Virus record (IMG/VR): IMGVR_UViG_3300031920_000325
Coordinates: 1-20,570 of that record
Length of the DNA: 20,570 nucleotides
Direction: 5' to 3' (one strand)
Source: a virus
Part shown: positions 1 through 6,275 of the stretch, one piece after another
How positions within the stretch are numbered: the stretch's first letter is position 1
How the letters are laid out: every line of letters starts with the position of its first letter
Program-made: the position numbers and the translations under genes
Notes under the pieces: generated by a model
Told to the model about the DNA's origin: nothing
The model's input: only the letters and a program-made list of their open reading frames with translations
The model's database searches: none

Positions 1-35
1 TTTTTGTAGGCATGATTAAATATATTAATGAATAA

Positions 36-242
36 TTAAAATAAATTTTCTTTTTCTTTCTTTTTAATAAGAACATCAAGTTGTTTAATTTGTCTATAAA
101 TATAAACTTGTCTTCTTTTTTCAATTATCAAATGTTCTGGTACATCTTTAATTGCAATACCTATCTGTGAAGCTAGTAATTGTTTGACATAAGAATATGA
201 TAATTCTTTTGATGCTTTATCATTTTGTTTTTTCTTCATCAT
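36..242 (-). CDS. Small basic hypothetical protein (68 aa)
   Basis: Product not recognised with certainty. The 68 residues are Lys-rich at both ends, with a predicted helical middle reading SYVKQLLASQIGI, then DVPEHLIIEKRRQ, then a helical stretch. The pattern of a short helix-turn-helix-like segment followed by 'D-[IV]-P-x-x-L-I-x-x-K-R' is one I associate with small phage and HNH-neighbour proteins that may bind DNA; this is family memory, not a demonstrated match. It starts at a double Met; the first was taken. It lies 13 bases after the stop of the larger minus-strand gene (256-1224) and has no GTATTTAT motif of its own, so it is probably the second gene of that transcript. Confidence 0.6.
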   Translation of the reverse strand: MMKKKQNDKASKELSYSYVKQLLASQIGIAIKDVPEHLIIEKRRQVYIYRQIKQLDVLIKKKEKENLF

Positions 243-255
243 TATAATTTTTTAT

Positions 256-1224
256 TTATATTTTTCTTAATGTTACACGATTCAATATCGTAAATTTCTT
301 ACCAACAATTTCCTTATGGTTTTTGATTGTTCCCTTCATTATGACCTCGGTATTAACAAGTGCGGGAATGGCTGCTGCTACACCTTCCTTTGTTTCATCA
401 GAAACTTTAGTGAAAAGACCATATGAGGTTCTAACGTAACTGTCTTTGTATTCAACACCAGTTAATTTACACATGGCTTTGGGTGTTGCGTAGAATTGGA
501 ATCTGTTTCCCTCGGTTTCTGTCCTAACCCTGTAACTAATATCACTACCATAATCCGAATAATTGTCAGGTCCCGATGCGTAGGCATTAATTTTCTCAAT
601 TAATACTGTCATTTCAACCTTGTCGCCACGATTTCCGAAAAAATCTTTGGTTTCTGCTGCTCTATTGGTGTCAGCCATTGACCTGAAGTACGTGTCACTA
701 AATTCTTGTGCTAAATCATGGAATTGTCTTTGTTTTGCATTTCTTGCCGTGAAATTCTTTGCAATCCATATAATATATTGTGGGTCTTCGGCATATACCT
801 CACCAAGAGTTCTGCCACGATATTTACCAAATCCAATGACATCAACGGGTCCACCAGCTAATCCTTTAAGGGTTTCGTGGTTATCAAAATATATTGGTTG
901 CTTTCCAGCAATCTGTTTTGCTTTTTCTGCTGCTCTAATGATGTCAGTTGCAAGATTTCCCATGTAGTGCATCTCACCAGCTTTGGGACTCCATTTCCAA
1001 AACGTGTAATATACCTGATGTCTTCCAGTAACTCCGATAAACATAGAACCCCATTCAGCAACATTCCAACTAGGGTCAACACCTTTTTCAACGATTTCTT
1101 CCGCTCTTTGAATATCTTCATCACTTATCTCTTTTGAGAAGAGGCTTCTAATATCTTCTTTAGGTTCATATGTTTCAGAAAGGAACGTTTTAATCTCTTC
1201 TGAGATAATATTATTAATGTCCAT
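256..1224 (-). CDS. ExoX-C-like domain protein with capsid-targeting-like N-terminus
   Basis: A 322-residue protein. Residues 128-158 contain VIGFGKYRGRTLGEVY followed by EDPQYIIWIAKNF. This is the signature of the small domain found at the C-terminus of exodeoxyribonuclease X-type exonucleases and in many phage proteins (FGKYKGKT...DPxYxxWl). The exonuclease catalytic domain itself is absent. The last 40 residues (VIMKGTIKNHKEIVG, then TILNRV) resemble the end of an OB-fold-like module seen in phage and metagenomic replication-associated proteins. The first 17 residues, with IISEEIKTFLSE, match the N-termini of the proteins at 9003-10298 and 7704-8330 and end in L-S-E, a possible prohead-protease site. 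Likely a DNA-associated protein that may be packaged; the biochemical role is unknown. It has its own upstream motif at 1239-1247. Confidence 0.75.
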   Translation of the reverse strand: MDINNIISEEIKTFLSETYEPKEDIRSLFSKEISDEDIQRAEEIVEKGVDPSWNVAEWGSMFIGVTGRHQVYYTFWKWSPKAGEMHYMGNLATDIIRAAEKAKQIAGKQPIYFDNHETLKGLAGGPVDVIGFGKYRGRTLGEVYAEDPQYIIWIAKNFTARNAKQRQFHDLAQEFSDTYFRSMADTNRAAETKDFFGNRGDKVEMTVLIEKINAYASGPDNYSDYGSDISYRVRTETEGNRFQFYATPKAMCKLTGVEYKDSYVRTSYGLFTKVSDETKEGVAAAIPALVNTEVIMKGTIKNHKEIVGKKFTILNRVTLRKI

Positions 1225-1238
1225 GAAACAATTTTTAC

Positions 1239-1247
1239 ATAAATACT
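1239..1247 (-). promoter_or_regulatory. AGTATTTAT motif, divergent to the one at 1281
   Basis: Sense-strand AGTATTTAT lies 14 bases before the ATG at 1224. The leader between motif and start codon is A/T-rich and has no Shine-Dalgarno sequence. Promoter role is inferred from recurrence across the window. Confidence 0.6.
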
Positions 1248-1280
1248 TATGTTGGCTTTAAAAGTTCTGGCACGTATATT

Positions 1281-1288
1281 GTATTTAT
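1281..1288 (+). promoter_or_regulatory. GTATTTAT motif before the Tyr-rich secreted protein
   Basis: GTATTTAT lies 16 bases before the ATG at 1305. With the minus-strand copy at 1239-1247 it makes an 80-base divergent control region. No other element is visible there. Confidence 0.6.
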
Positions 1289-1304
1289 TAATTAAACACA
1301 CATA

Positions 1305-2261
1305 ATGAAGAAAATATTCACAATACTATTACTCACACTATTATCATTTATGCTCATCGGACAAGAACGAGAACTTAGTGATTATGAAAAATATCGCATG
1401 CAGCAGGAAGAAGAAATGTATGGGACTCCCGATACAACAAAAACTGATACCGTTGTTATCATTATTGAGCAAGAAGCTGAAGCTGTGGTAATTAACAATT
1501 ATTATAACGATTATACTCGGCCAAATCATCGATTTAACCTGGCTTTTGGCTCAGGATGGGGATATTATAATCAGCCATATTATGGTTATCCTAGTTATGG
1601 AGCATGGTATAGCGGTTATTATAATTACGAAGCATATTACGGAATGTACTATCCCTATTATGGGCATAATTATTATAGACACTATAACAGACATGTCAAT
1701 TATCCATATTATTCACAACCACGTGGACACCGATATGCTGCCTCTAATGCGTTGGGTAGAAGTAGGAACTACTATCGTCCATATAATAAAACGTATAGTA
1801 GTGGGTACGTGAATAAACCAACACAGACTAAGAAGAGTGTTGCGACAACCAGAACACAAAATACTAGAAATGGTACAACACAATATACTAGAAATGGTAC
1901 AAAAACTTCTTACTCAGCGAATTATAACAGAGCAAGAAAATCCAACCGTCCTCAATATAATAGGAGTGCGACTAGAACAACATCAACCACACAAAAAAGT
2001 ACAGCAGTACGTACACAATCACGTACATATCAACGTACAACACCAACTAGAAGTTCTAGTTCATATAGTAAACCTGCTCAGAGCCAATCACGTAGTTATA
2101 GAGCACCGTCAAGTGCTCCGTCAAGAGCACCGTCATATAGTAGAAGTAGCTCACCTTCGAGAAGCAGTTATAGTGCTCCAAGGTCAAGTAGTTCATCGGG
2201 AAGAAGTTATAGTAGTGGAAGCTCAAGTAGGAGTAGTTCTAGTGGCAAATCTAGGAGATAA
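1305..2261 (+). CDS. Secreted Tyr-rich / Ser-Arg-rich low-complexity protein
   Basis: A 318-residue protein. Residues 1-20 form a signal peptide (MKK, a Leu/Ile/Phe-rich core, then LIGQ) with likely cleavage just after Gly19 or Gln20. A short acidic stretch follows (YEKYRMQQEEEMYG), then a hydrophobic strand with INNYYND, then about 80 residues dominated by Tyr with YYGY, YYNY and YYPYYGH repeats. The last 150 residues are Ser/Arg/Thr-rich, with short repeats such as TRNGT and RSSS. Similar Sec-exported YYGY proteins of unknown function occur widely in Bacteroidota, which suggests capture from a host. No lipobox is evident. It may coat the cell surface or act in the periplasm during infection; no enzymatic motif is seen. 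The stop codon region overlaps the convergent gene by 11 bases. Confidence 0.8.
   Translation: MKKIFTILLLTLLSFMLIGQERELSDYEKYRMQQEEEMYGTPDTTKTDTVVIIIEQEAEAVVINNYYNDYTRPNHRFNLAFGSGWGYYNQPYYGYPSYGAWYSGYYNYEAYYGMYYPYYGHNYYRHYNRHVNYPYYSQPRGHRYAASNALGRSRNYYRPYNKTYSSGYVNKPTQTKKSVATTRTQNTRNGTTQYTRNGTKTSYSANYNRARKSNRPQYNRSATRTTSTTQKSTAVRTQSRTYQRTTPTRSSSSYSKPAQSQSRSYRAPSSAPSRAPSYSRSSSPSRSSYSAPRSSSSSGRSYSSGSSSRSSSSGKSRR
1861..1902 (+). repeat. Short tandem repeat inside the Tyr-rich gene
   Basis: ATACTAGAAATGGTACAA occurs twice 24 bases apart, encoding TRNGT in each unit. It is in frame and part of the low-complexity coding region. Confidence 0.7.
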
Positions 2262-3282
2262 ACTTAGTTCTCATGTGACTAGGAAGAATCTTAATCGCTG
2301 AGTGCTCGATTTCATAGACCTTAATATATGTATCAAACAATGACTTGATATTCAGACTTCCATATGGATTCATCGAATGAATGATGATTTCATGTGGGAG
2401 TTCCTTTTTATTGTCAATGCAATAATCGATAAGCCATTTGGCACAATGATAACCAGTCTTTTCTTTAAATGTGTCTGGGATGAAAAATCTTTCAGAATAA
2501 TTCTTTTCTGATTTTGGAATATGTTTAATTTTACTATTAACAGTTGTGGGTTTATTTTCATATTTCCAAATAAATCCACCAGCAGTGTTTCTTTCACCAC
2601 GGGCACATTTAGCTATATTACTGAAAGAAATTTTTAATTGTCTTCCTGCCTCATTCACTGAACCATAAACATCTATTAATTCATTATTTTTATCATACTG
2701 TGAAACACTGGAACTATTAGAATGATTTTCACCATATGCAGTAAAATCACGTTTCAATTCATTATGTGAGTGAATTATATTTTCTGATTGGGTAGACCAC
2801 TCTAAATTATTTCTATCATTATTCCACCTATTACCGTCTTTATGGTTTATTTGTGGTTTATTATCTGGATTAGGTATAAACGCTTCTCCAACAAGTCTAT
2901 GGATTGTTTTACGAATATCGTTTCCTTGATTCCTTAATGTTACAAATAATCCCGATTCGTTTTTCATTGGTGATAGTAAGTTATCACCTGAAGTTCCCTT
3001 ACATTTTTTTACTCTAATGACTCGACCTAAATCAGACACTTTATAAACTCCATCATATCCATCAATATCTTTCCATTTTTCAATTTCACCACCCAAATCA
3101 TGGTCAAAAGCAATGATTTCTGGTACGCCTTTCTTTTCAACGAGTGTTATGAAAGCATAGTAATTACGTACAATAATCCATTCCGCTAAATTAAAAACTG
3201 GTAAATGCATGTAGTTGAATGCATCCTCTGGTCTTCTGATGTCATCAAGGAATAGATTATATGTCTTTTTGTCTTTCATCAA
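2251..3282 (-). CDS. cREC receiver-like protein split by an in-frame NUMOD4-HNH endonuclease
   Basis: A 343-residue composite. Residues 7-64 (LFLDDIRRP near the start, then PEIIAFDHDLG) and about 274-325 (EKTGYHCAKWLIDYC, then IHSMNPYG and a final helix) are the two halves of a cyclic-phosphate-processing receiver (cREC) domain, normally contiguous except for a variable loop. Between them sits a typical homing endonuclease: NUMOD4 (68-92, WKDIDGYDGVYKVSDLGRV), HNH core (H128, then N146-H147-x-D-G, and NNLEW), and a NUMOD1-like repeat (194-240, QYDKNNELIDVYGS, ending GFIWKYE). The reading frame is open throughout. No Cys/Ser start or His-Asn-Cys end supports an intein. It is the last gene of the 3590-2251 operon and overlaps the preceding small gene by 26 bases. 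Confidence 0.85.
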   Translation of the reverse strand: MMKDKKTYNLFLDDIRRPEDAFNYMHLPVFNLAEWIIVRNYYAFITLVEKKGVPEIIAFDHDLGGEIEKWKDIDGYDGVYKVSDLGRVIRVKKCKGTSGDNLLSPMKNESGLFVTLRNQGNDIRKTIHRLVGEAFIPNPDNKPQINHKDGNRWNNDRNNLEWSTQSENIIHSHNELKRDFTAYGENHSNSSSVSQYDKNNELIDVYGSVNEAGRQLKISFSNIAKCARGERNTAGGFIWKYENKPTTVNSKIKHIPKSEKNYSERFFIPDTFKEKTGYHCAKWLIDYCIDNKKELPHEIIIHSMNPYGSLNIKSLFDTYIKVYEIEHSAIKILPSHMRTKFIS

Positions 3283-3406
3283 TATCCTTTTTACCTAATT
3301 GTCTACGTTTTTTTGAGGTGAAACGCTTTAACCAGCTATCACCAGATGCACCCCATTCTCCATTAATAAATGAATTCTGTTTGTTTCCTCTTCTTAATCT
3401 ACCCAT
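3257..3406 (-). CDS. Small basic hypothetical protein (49 aa)
   Basis: A 49-residue open frame beginning MGRLRRGNKQN and containing INGEWGASGDSWLKRF and a Lys/Arg-rich C-terminus. It overlaps the stop codon of the upstream gene (ATGGGTAG arrangement at 3399-3406) and runs 26 bases into the cREC-HNH gene, so translational coupling is likely. No family recognised. The GEWG(A/S)S segment recurs at the end of the micro-protein encoded at 7280-7354. The call rests on tight operon packing and a protein-like composition. Confidence 0.6.
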   Translation of the reverse strand: MGRLRRGNKQNSFINGEWGASGDSWLKRFTSKKRRQLGKKDIDERQKDI

Positions 3407-3590
3407 TTTTATGCTCTTTAACTGTTATCGTAAATTTTGGGATTTCACCCTTATCAACCCTTTCCATTATCATTAATGAAACCTCGGTTTGTTTTTCTGT
3501 TGGGTCTCCTTTCGTTGGAAGAACGTATGTTTTCAAATCACCATGATTTAAAAATACTTCAATTCCACTCAATAAACTTTCAGCATCCAT
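3399..3590 (-). CDS. Hypothetical protein (63 aa)
   Basis: A 63-residue protein starting MDAESLLSGIEVF and ending FTITVKEHKNG. The frame is open further upstream, but that extension would run through the divergent promoter region and into the next plus-strand gene. The Met at 3590, just after the A-rich leader, was therefore chosen. No domain recognised; a mixed helix/strand fold is plausible. It is the first gene of a three-gene minus-strand operon with the 49-residue protein and the cREC-HNH protein. Confidence 0.65.
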   Translation of the reverse strand: MDAESLLSGIEVFLNHGDLKTYVLPTKGDPTEKQTEVSLMIMERVDKGEIPKFTITVKEHKNG

Positions 3591-3608
3591 AATAATTGTT
3601 TTACGAAC

Positions 3609-3617
3609 ATAAATAGT
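3609..3617 (-). promoter_or_regulatory. Variant promoter-like motif ACTATTTAT
   Basis: Sense-strand ACTATTTAT, one base off the consensus, lies 18 bases before the ATG at 3590. Confidence 0.4.
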
Positions 3618-3664
3618 ATTTGTTACAAAGGTATGAAAATTATTTATATTTCGTGGTTTTAAAT

Positions 3665-3673
3665 AGTATTTAT
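3665..3673 (+). promoter_or_regulatory. AGTATTTAT motif before the receiver protein
   Basis: An exact copy lies 14 bases before the ATG at 3688. Together with 3609-3617 it forms a divergent pair in a 97-base gap. Confidence 0.6.
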
Positions 3674-3687
3674 TTGAAAAACAACCA

Positions 3688-4272
3688 ATGAATAAAAAAA
3701 TATTGATTGCTGAAGATAATGAAACCAATTATCAATTAATTCGAGCTATTTTACCTCAAGATGGTCTCGATTTATTATGGACGAAAAATGGGGAAGAAGC
3801 CGTTAAAATTTATGAAGAAAATCTCGATATTAGTGTTATATTGATGGATATTAATATGCCGATAATGAACGGAACTACGGCAGCTAAAAAAATAAAAGAA
3901 ATTAATGAAAACGTTCCCATTATTGGTGTAACTGCATATCATGATGGGTTGCGAGATGAAACAAATCTTGATGCTTGTCTCGAAAAACCATTTTTAGCAA
4001 AGCAATTAGTATCGATTATCGATAAACACGTCAAAGATTTATGTACCGAAATGCTTGAAAGAGAAAATGATAGAGCAAAGGAATGGGTTGAAAGTGAAGA
4101 GGAAACACTTCGGGTATTGACTGGTGTTTCAAAAATACTAGAACTAACTGATTACGTAACTAAATCGGAGTCAACCAAAATATTAACTAAATTGGATGAA
4201 ATTAGAGACAGCTTAAAAAAAAAGAACATAAGTGAAAATAATCCCCTTAATACTGTCCTTCCTAATATTTAA
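3688..4272 (+). CDS. Stand-alone response-regulator receiver protein
   Basis: A 194-residue protein. Residues 1-115 are a complete CheY-like receiver domain: acidic pocket E9-D10 (IAEDN), phospho-acceptor D54 (ILMDINMPIMNG), switch Thr82 (IGVTA) and Lys100 followed by Pro-Phe (LEKPF). All catalytic positions are present, so it should be able to accept phosphate from a histidine kinase. The form resembles the receivers attached to hybrid kinases. Residues 116-194 are predicted helical and acidic/Lys-rich, with no recognisable DNA-binding or enzymatic output domain. A phage protein like this could tap or drain a host phosphorelay, which is an inference. It sits divergently from the operon that encodes the cREC-type receiver relative. 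Confidence 0.9.
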   Translation: MNKKILIAEDNETNYQLIRAILPQDGLDLLWTKNGEEAVKIYEENLDISVILMDINMPIMNGTTAAKKIKEINENVPIIGVTAYHDGLRDETNLDACLEKPFLAKQLVSIIDKHVKDLCTEMLERENDRAKEWVESEEETLRVLTGVSKILELTDYVTKSESTKILTKLDEIRDSLKKKNISENNPLNTVLPNI

Positions 4273-4288
4273 TAGTTGACCCTCAAGA

Positions 4289-4729
4289 TTAGTCAATAAG
4301 TAATTCAGGATAATAACAAGCGATTAATCCAAGTGCATCCAACATACTAACATCACCCTTTTTAATTAAAATCGTTTGTTTTTGAAATTTTCTAGCATCA
4401 AGTTTTTTTAATGCTGATGGTGAATGTGATAATAATCGTCTAACACCAAATCCATTTGAGTCACAGTTATAGAAAATTGTGTGTTCATTGTTGAATGCGA
4501 TGTAGCAATTATCATAAACCCCAATTTTTAACTTTAATGCGTTATTACCATAATTTACAATAAACACATCATATTCATTTCCATTATAATAATAGGTTTC
4601 TTCAATATCATCAATCGAGAAGATAATTTCATCGAAGGTGATGCCCTGATATACAGATTTATTGATATTACCAAAAACCATTATTGTTGTAGTTAATATC
4701 AATACTAGACTTAGAATAAATTTTCTCAT
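4289..4729 (-). CDS. Small secreted protein (146 aa), unknown function
   Basis: Residues 1-20 (MRKFILSLVLILTTTIMVFG) form a clear Sec signal peptide with likely cleavage after Gly20. The mature part of about 126 residues has alternating strands (YNGNEYDVFIVNYGNNALKLKIGVYDN), then a basic helix-prone stretch and a C-terminal LGLIACYYPELL helix. Two or three Cys are present but no metal site is evident. No family recognised. It is not preceded by the GTATTTAT motif. Instead its start codon lies inside one arm of a perfect 14-base inverted repeat. It converges on the receiver gene with a 16-base gap. Confidence 0.75.
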   Translation of the reverse strand: MRKFILSLVLILTTTIMVFGNINKSVYQGITFDEIIFSIDDIEETYYYNGNEYDVFIVNYGNNALKLKIGVYDNCYIAFNNEHTIFYNCDSNGFGVRRLLSHSPSALKKLDARKFQKQTILIKKGDVSMLDALGLIACYYPELLID

Positions 4730-4761
4730 AATTTCAAATTTAATTATAATTATGAGAAAAT
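4720..4761 (-). promoter_or_regulatory. 14-bp inverted repeat enclosing the start codon of the secreted protein
   Basis: Bases 4720-4733 and 4748-4761 are perfect reverse complements with a 14-base spacer. In the minus-strand transcript the downstream arm contains the ATG at 4729-4727, so the hairpin would hide the start codon. Confidence 0.55.
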
Positions 4762-4811
4762 CATGCCAAACATAGTAAATTCTGGAGTATCAGAAGGTTA
4801 GGTAATAAACA

Positions 4812-4864
4812 CATAAAAACAAATCGTTCAATTACGTACACTAGGTGTTTGTAATTGAACGATT
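4812..4864 (-). terminator. Hairpin with T-rich tail after the first tRNA block
   Basis: Bases 4822-4835 and 4851-4864 form a perfect 14-bp stem (AATCGTTCAATTAC and its complement) with a 15-base loop. On the minus strand it is followed by TGTTTTTATG, directly downstream of tRNA-Gln. A rho-independent-like terminator or 3'-end processing/stabilising hairpin for the tRNA transcript fits. Confidence 0.6.
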
Positions 4865-4869
4865 ACTGT

Positions 4870-4941
4870 TGACCCCGCAGGATTCGAACCTGCACTCTTG
4901 CGGACCAAAACCGCACGTGTTGCCAATTACACTAGGGGTCA
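4870..4941 (-). tRNA. tRNA-Gln (anticodon UUG)
   Basis: Cloverleaf: acceptor TGACCCC/GGGGTCA, anticodon stem TGCGG/CCGCA with loop TTTTGGT giving UUG, and T-arm GCAGG-TTCGAAT-CCTGC. U1-A72 is a known glutamine identity feature. No CCA is encoded. It is the last tRNA of the block on the minus strand. Confidence 0.88.
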
Positions 4942-4944
4942 ATG

Positions 4945-5029
4945 GGGGGATGGAAGGGTTTTCATCTACATCTCTGCCTCCAATGGCAGCACTTTCAAGT
5001 GTACACTTTTTTTATTAAGCTACACCCCC
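4945..5029 (-). tRNA. Degenerate tRNA-like element, class II length, identity uncertain
   Basis: The acceptor GGGGGTG pairs fully with CATCCCC (one G-U). The 85-base length and a strong CTGCC/GGCAG hairpin with loop ATTGGA in the variable-arm position suggest a class II tRNA (Ser or Leu type). A weak anticodon arm around CACTTGAAAGTG could carry UGA. The D-loop is an A-run without the usual GG, and the T-loop is TGAAAAC rather than TTCGAAT. It may be a decayed or noncanonical tRNA. Its 3' half closely resembles the element at 6130-6268. Confidence 0.4.
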
Positions 5030-5036
5030 ATTTGGA

Positions 5037-5117
5037 TGACCTGAAGGGACTCGAACCCTTAAACCTTACGGTGTCGCCTTCAAAGGGCGATGCATTAGCC
5101 AATTCTGCCACAGGTCA
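5037..5117 (-). tRNA. Class II-shaped tRNA with UUG anticodon
   Basis: Acceptor TGACCTG/CAGGTCA is perfect. The anticodon stem is TCGCC/GGCGA with loop CTTTGAA, so positions 34-36 read UUG. The variable arm is 13 bases with an ACC-GTAA-GGT stem. The T-arm is AAGGG-TTCGAGT-CCCTT. UUG would decode Gln CAA and U1-A72 fits Gln, but the long variable arm is a Ser/Leu/Tyr trait. Amino-acid identity is therefore left open. Confidence 0.7.
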
Positions 5118-5122
5118 ATATA

Positions 5123-5299
5123 CTATTCGTTTAACCATTTAACGAATTTATTTAAGGTATTTGTAGCACTTAACTCAGAAAAACATTCGTCATAAAATCC
5201 ATTATCGGCTGCTTCTGAACCATAATTGTCAACTACGAAGTTGTCTGGGTCTGATACAATTTCCTCAATTTTATCTTCTATTTCTTTTTCAGTTTTCAT
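5123..5299 (-). CDS. Small acidic hypothetical protein (58 aa)
   Basis: A 58-residue acidic protein beginning MKTEKEIEDKIEEIV and ending NKFVKWLNE, predicted mostly helical. No family recognised. It begins 3 bases after the stop of the HNH gene at 5302-6003 and ends 6 bases before the 5' end of the class II tRNA, so all three lie on one minus-strand transcript. The close spacing and regular codon use support a real gene. Confidence 0.6.
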   Translation of the reverse strand: MKTEKEIEDKIEEIVSDPDNFVVDNYGSEAADNGFYDECFSELSATNTLNKFVKWLNE

Positions 5300-5301
5300 A
5301 T

Positions 5302-6003
5302 CTAAATCATATTATCGTATTTTTCATAAATTTTAACCCATTTTCTAATAGCATTATCACTAACACCATATTTACGTCCAACCGCCAGATATGATGTATT
5401 CTTAATTTCCCTTATTAATTCTTTATGTGGTGGACGTTCAACTTTTCTCTTTTTTTTAAAATTCAATATTTGTTTATTACTGATTTTTTTATTTTTTCTA
5501 ACCAATTCTTTTTGTTTTATTTTTTCTAATCCACTTTTCCCTCTACAATGTGTGAGAAGTGTGGCATTACAATTAGGACAAACAATTTGAAGATTTTTAA
5601 TTCTGTTATCAGTATTATCACCATTAACATGGTCAATAATTAAACTCATTTTTTCACCATTCCATGTTTCATCTTGCCCACATTTTTCACAAATTCGTTC
5701 CTTTAAACCTTCAATATATAAACGATTCTTTAAATTTGAAGTGGTTGTATATGTTGAACCCGACACTAAAATTTCTTCAATTGGAATTCTTTTCAACCTA
5801 CCTAAATTACCATTCACCCTTAAAATACGTTCTTCATCTGTTTCGAAATGCGATATATCAATGTTATATAATTTCACATATTTTTGTGGTGTTTTTCTAC
5901 TGCTACCATGAATACTCATCCCAAGTAATTTAGTAACATCACTCCAATTTCTTGATTTTTTTATTATTTTCTCAAGATTATTTTTTATATATTTATCTTT
6001 CAT
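5302..6003 (-). CDS. HNH homing endonuclease with zinc-binding core and C-terminal HTH
   Basis: A 233-residue protein. Residues 17-53 (NWSDVTKLLGMSIHG and on to DISHF) resemble the N-terminal HTH-like module common in phage HNH endonucleases. The nuclease core has C105-x2-C108 (CEKCGQ), D124-H125-x-N127 (IIDHVNGDN), N137 (KNLQIVCPNC) and C142-x2-C145, which together bind structural zinc and the catalytic metal. Residues 203-224 (SYLAVGRKYGVSDNAIRKW) form a C-terminal helix-turn-helix for site recognition. It sits between the two tRNA blocks, a common position for homing endonucleases that spread within phage tRNA clusters. It has its own motif upstream at 6021-6029. Confidence 0.92.
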   Translation of the reverse strand: MKDKYIKNNLEKIIKKSRNWSDVTKLLGMSIHGSSRKTPQKYVKLYNIDISHFETDEERILRVNGNLGRLKRIPIEEILVSGSTYTTTSNLKNRLYIEGLKERICEKCGQDETWNGEKMSLIIDHVNGDNTDNRIKNLQIVCPNCNATLLTHCRGKSGLEKIKQKELVRKNKKISNKQILNFKKKRKVERPPHKELIREIKNTSYLAVGRKYGVSDNAIRKWVKIYEKYDNMI

Positions 6004-6020
6004 TGTAAATTCGTTTAAAT

Positions 6021-6029
6021 ATAAATACG
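6021..6029 (-). promoter_or_regulatory. CGTATTTAT motif before the HNH gene
   Basis: The core GTATTTAT is intact and lies 17 bases before the ATG at 6003. It sits just downstream of tRNA-His. Confidence 0.5.
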
Positions 6030-6046
6030 TTCGAATTTAAAAAAAG

Positions 6047-6121
6047 GGTGAAATGGGGGATTCGAACCCCTCACCGACAGTTTCACAGACTGTAATGCTA
6101 ACCAGTTACACCAAAATCACC
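6047..6121 (-). tRNA. tRNA-His (anticodon GUG)
   Basis: Anticodon stem ACAGT/ACTGT with loop CTGTGAA gives GUG. D-arm is GTAACTGGTTAGC-like and the T-loop is TTCGAAT with a GGGG/CCCC stem. The 5' GG and 3' C allow the extra G-1:C73 pair typical of tRNA-His. The acceptor contains two U-U mismatches. Confidence 0.88.
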
Positions 6122-6129
6122 ATATTAAA

Positions 6130-6268
6130 ATAATGGGTAGAATTTTCACCTACAAATCACCCCTCCAATGGGGCGTATGGTTGTTGCTACCGCTTTTACA
6201 ATTTTTCACCAAGCGTTCCCTCAAGGATTCATCATGCTACTTACAAATAGTGTTACCATCACCATTAC
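6130..6268 (-). tRNA. tRNA-like element, about 139 nt, possibly enlarged or decayed
   Basis: GTAATGG (6268-6262) can pair with CCATTAT (6136-6130). Next to the latter is a T-arm-like GTAGG-TGAAAAT-TCTAC hairpin and a strong CGCCCC/GGGGTG hairpin with loop ATTGGA. The spacing is 50-60 bases too long for a normal tRNA and no convincing anticodon arm could be drawn. The 3' half is conserved with 4945-5029. It fills the only long gap in the second tRNA block. Confidence 0.3.
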
Positions 6269-6275
6269 TCTTCGT

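Noticed and set aside
1861-1902. CRISPR-like repeat
   Set aside because: Only two in-frame units without spacer of proper size; a coding low-complexity repeat.
2251-3282. Intein in the cREC gene
   Set aside because: No Cys/Ser at the first junction, no His-Asn plus Cys/Ser/Thr at the second, and no block A/B/F/G motifs; only an HNH endonuclease is seen.
3591-3728. Upstream extension of the 63-residue gene to 3728
   Set aside because: It would run through the divergent promoter motifs and the first codons of the receiver gene; the encoded residues are promoter sequence.
4942-5142. Plus-strand frames across the two tRNA blocks (also 6168-6461)
   Set aside because: They translate tRNA genes in the wrong direction.
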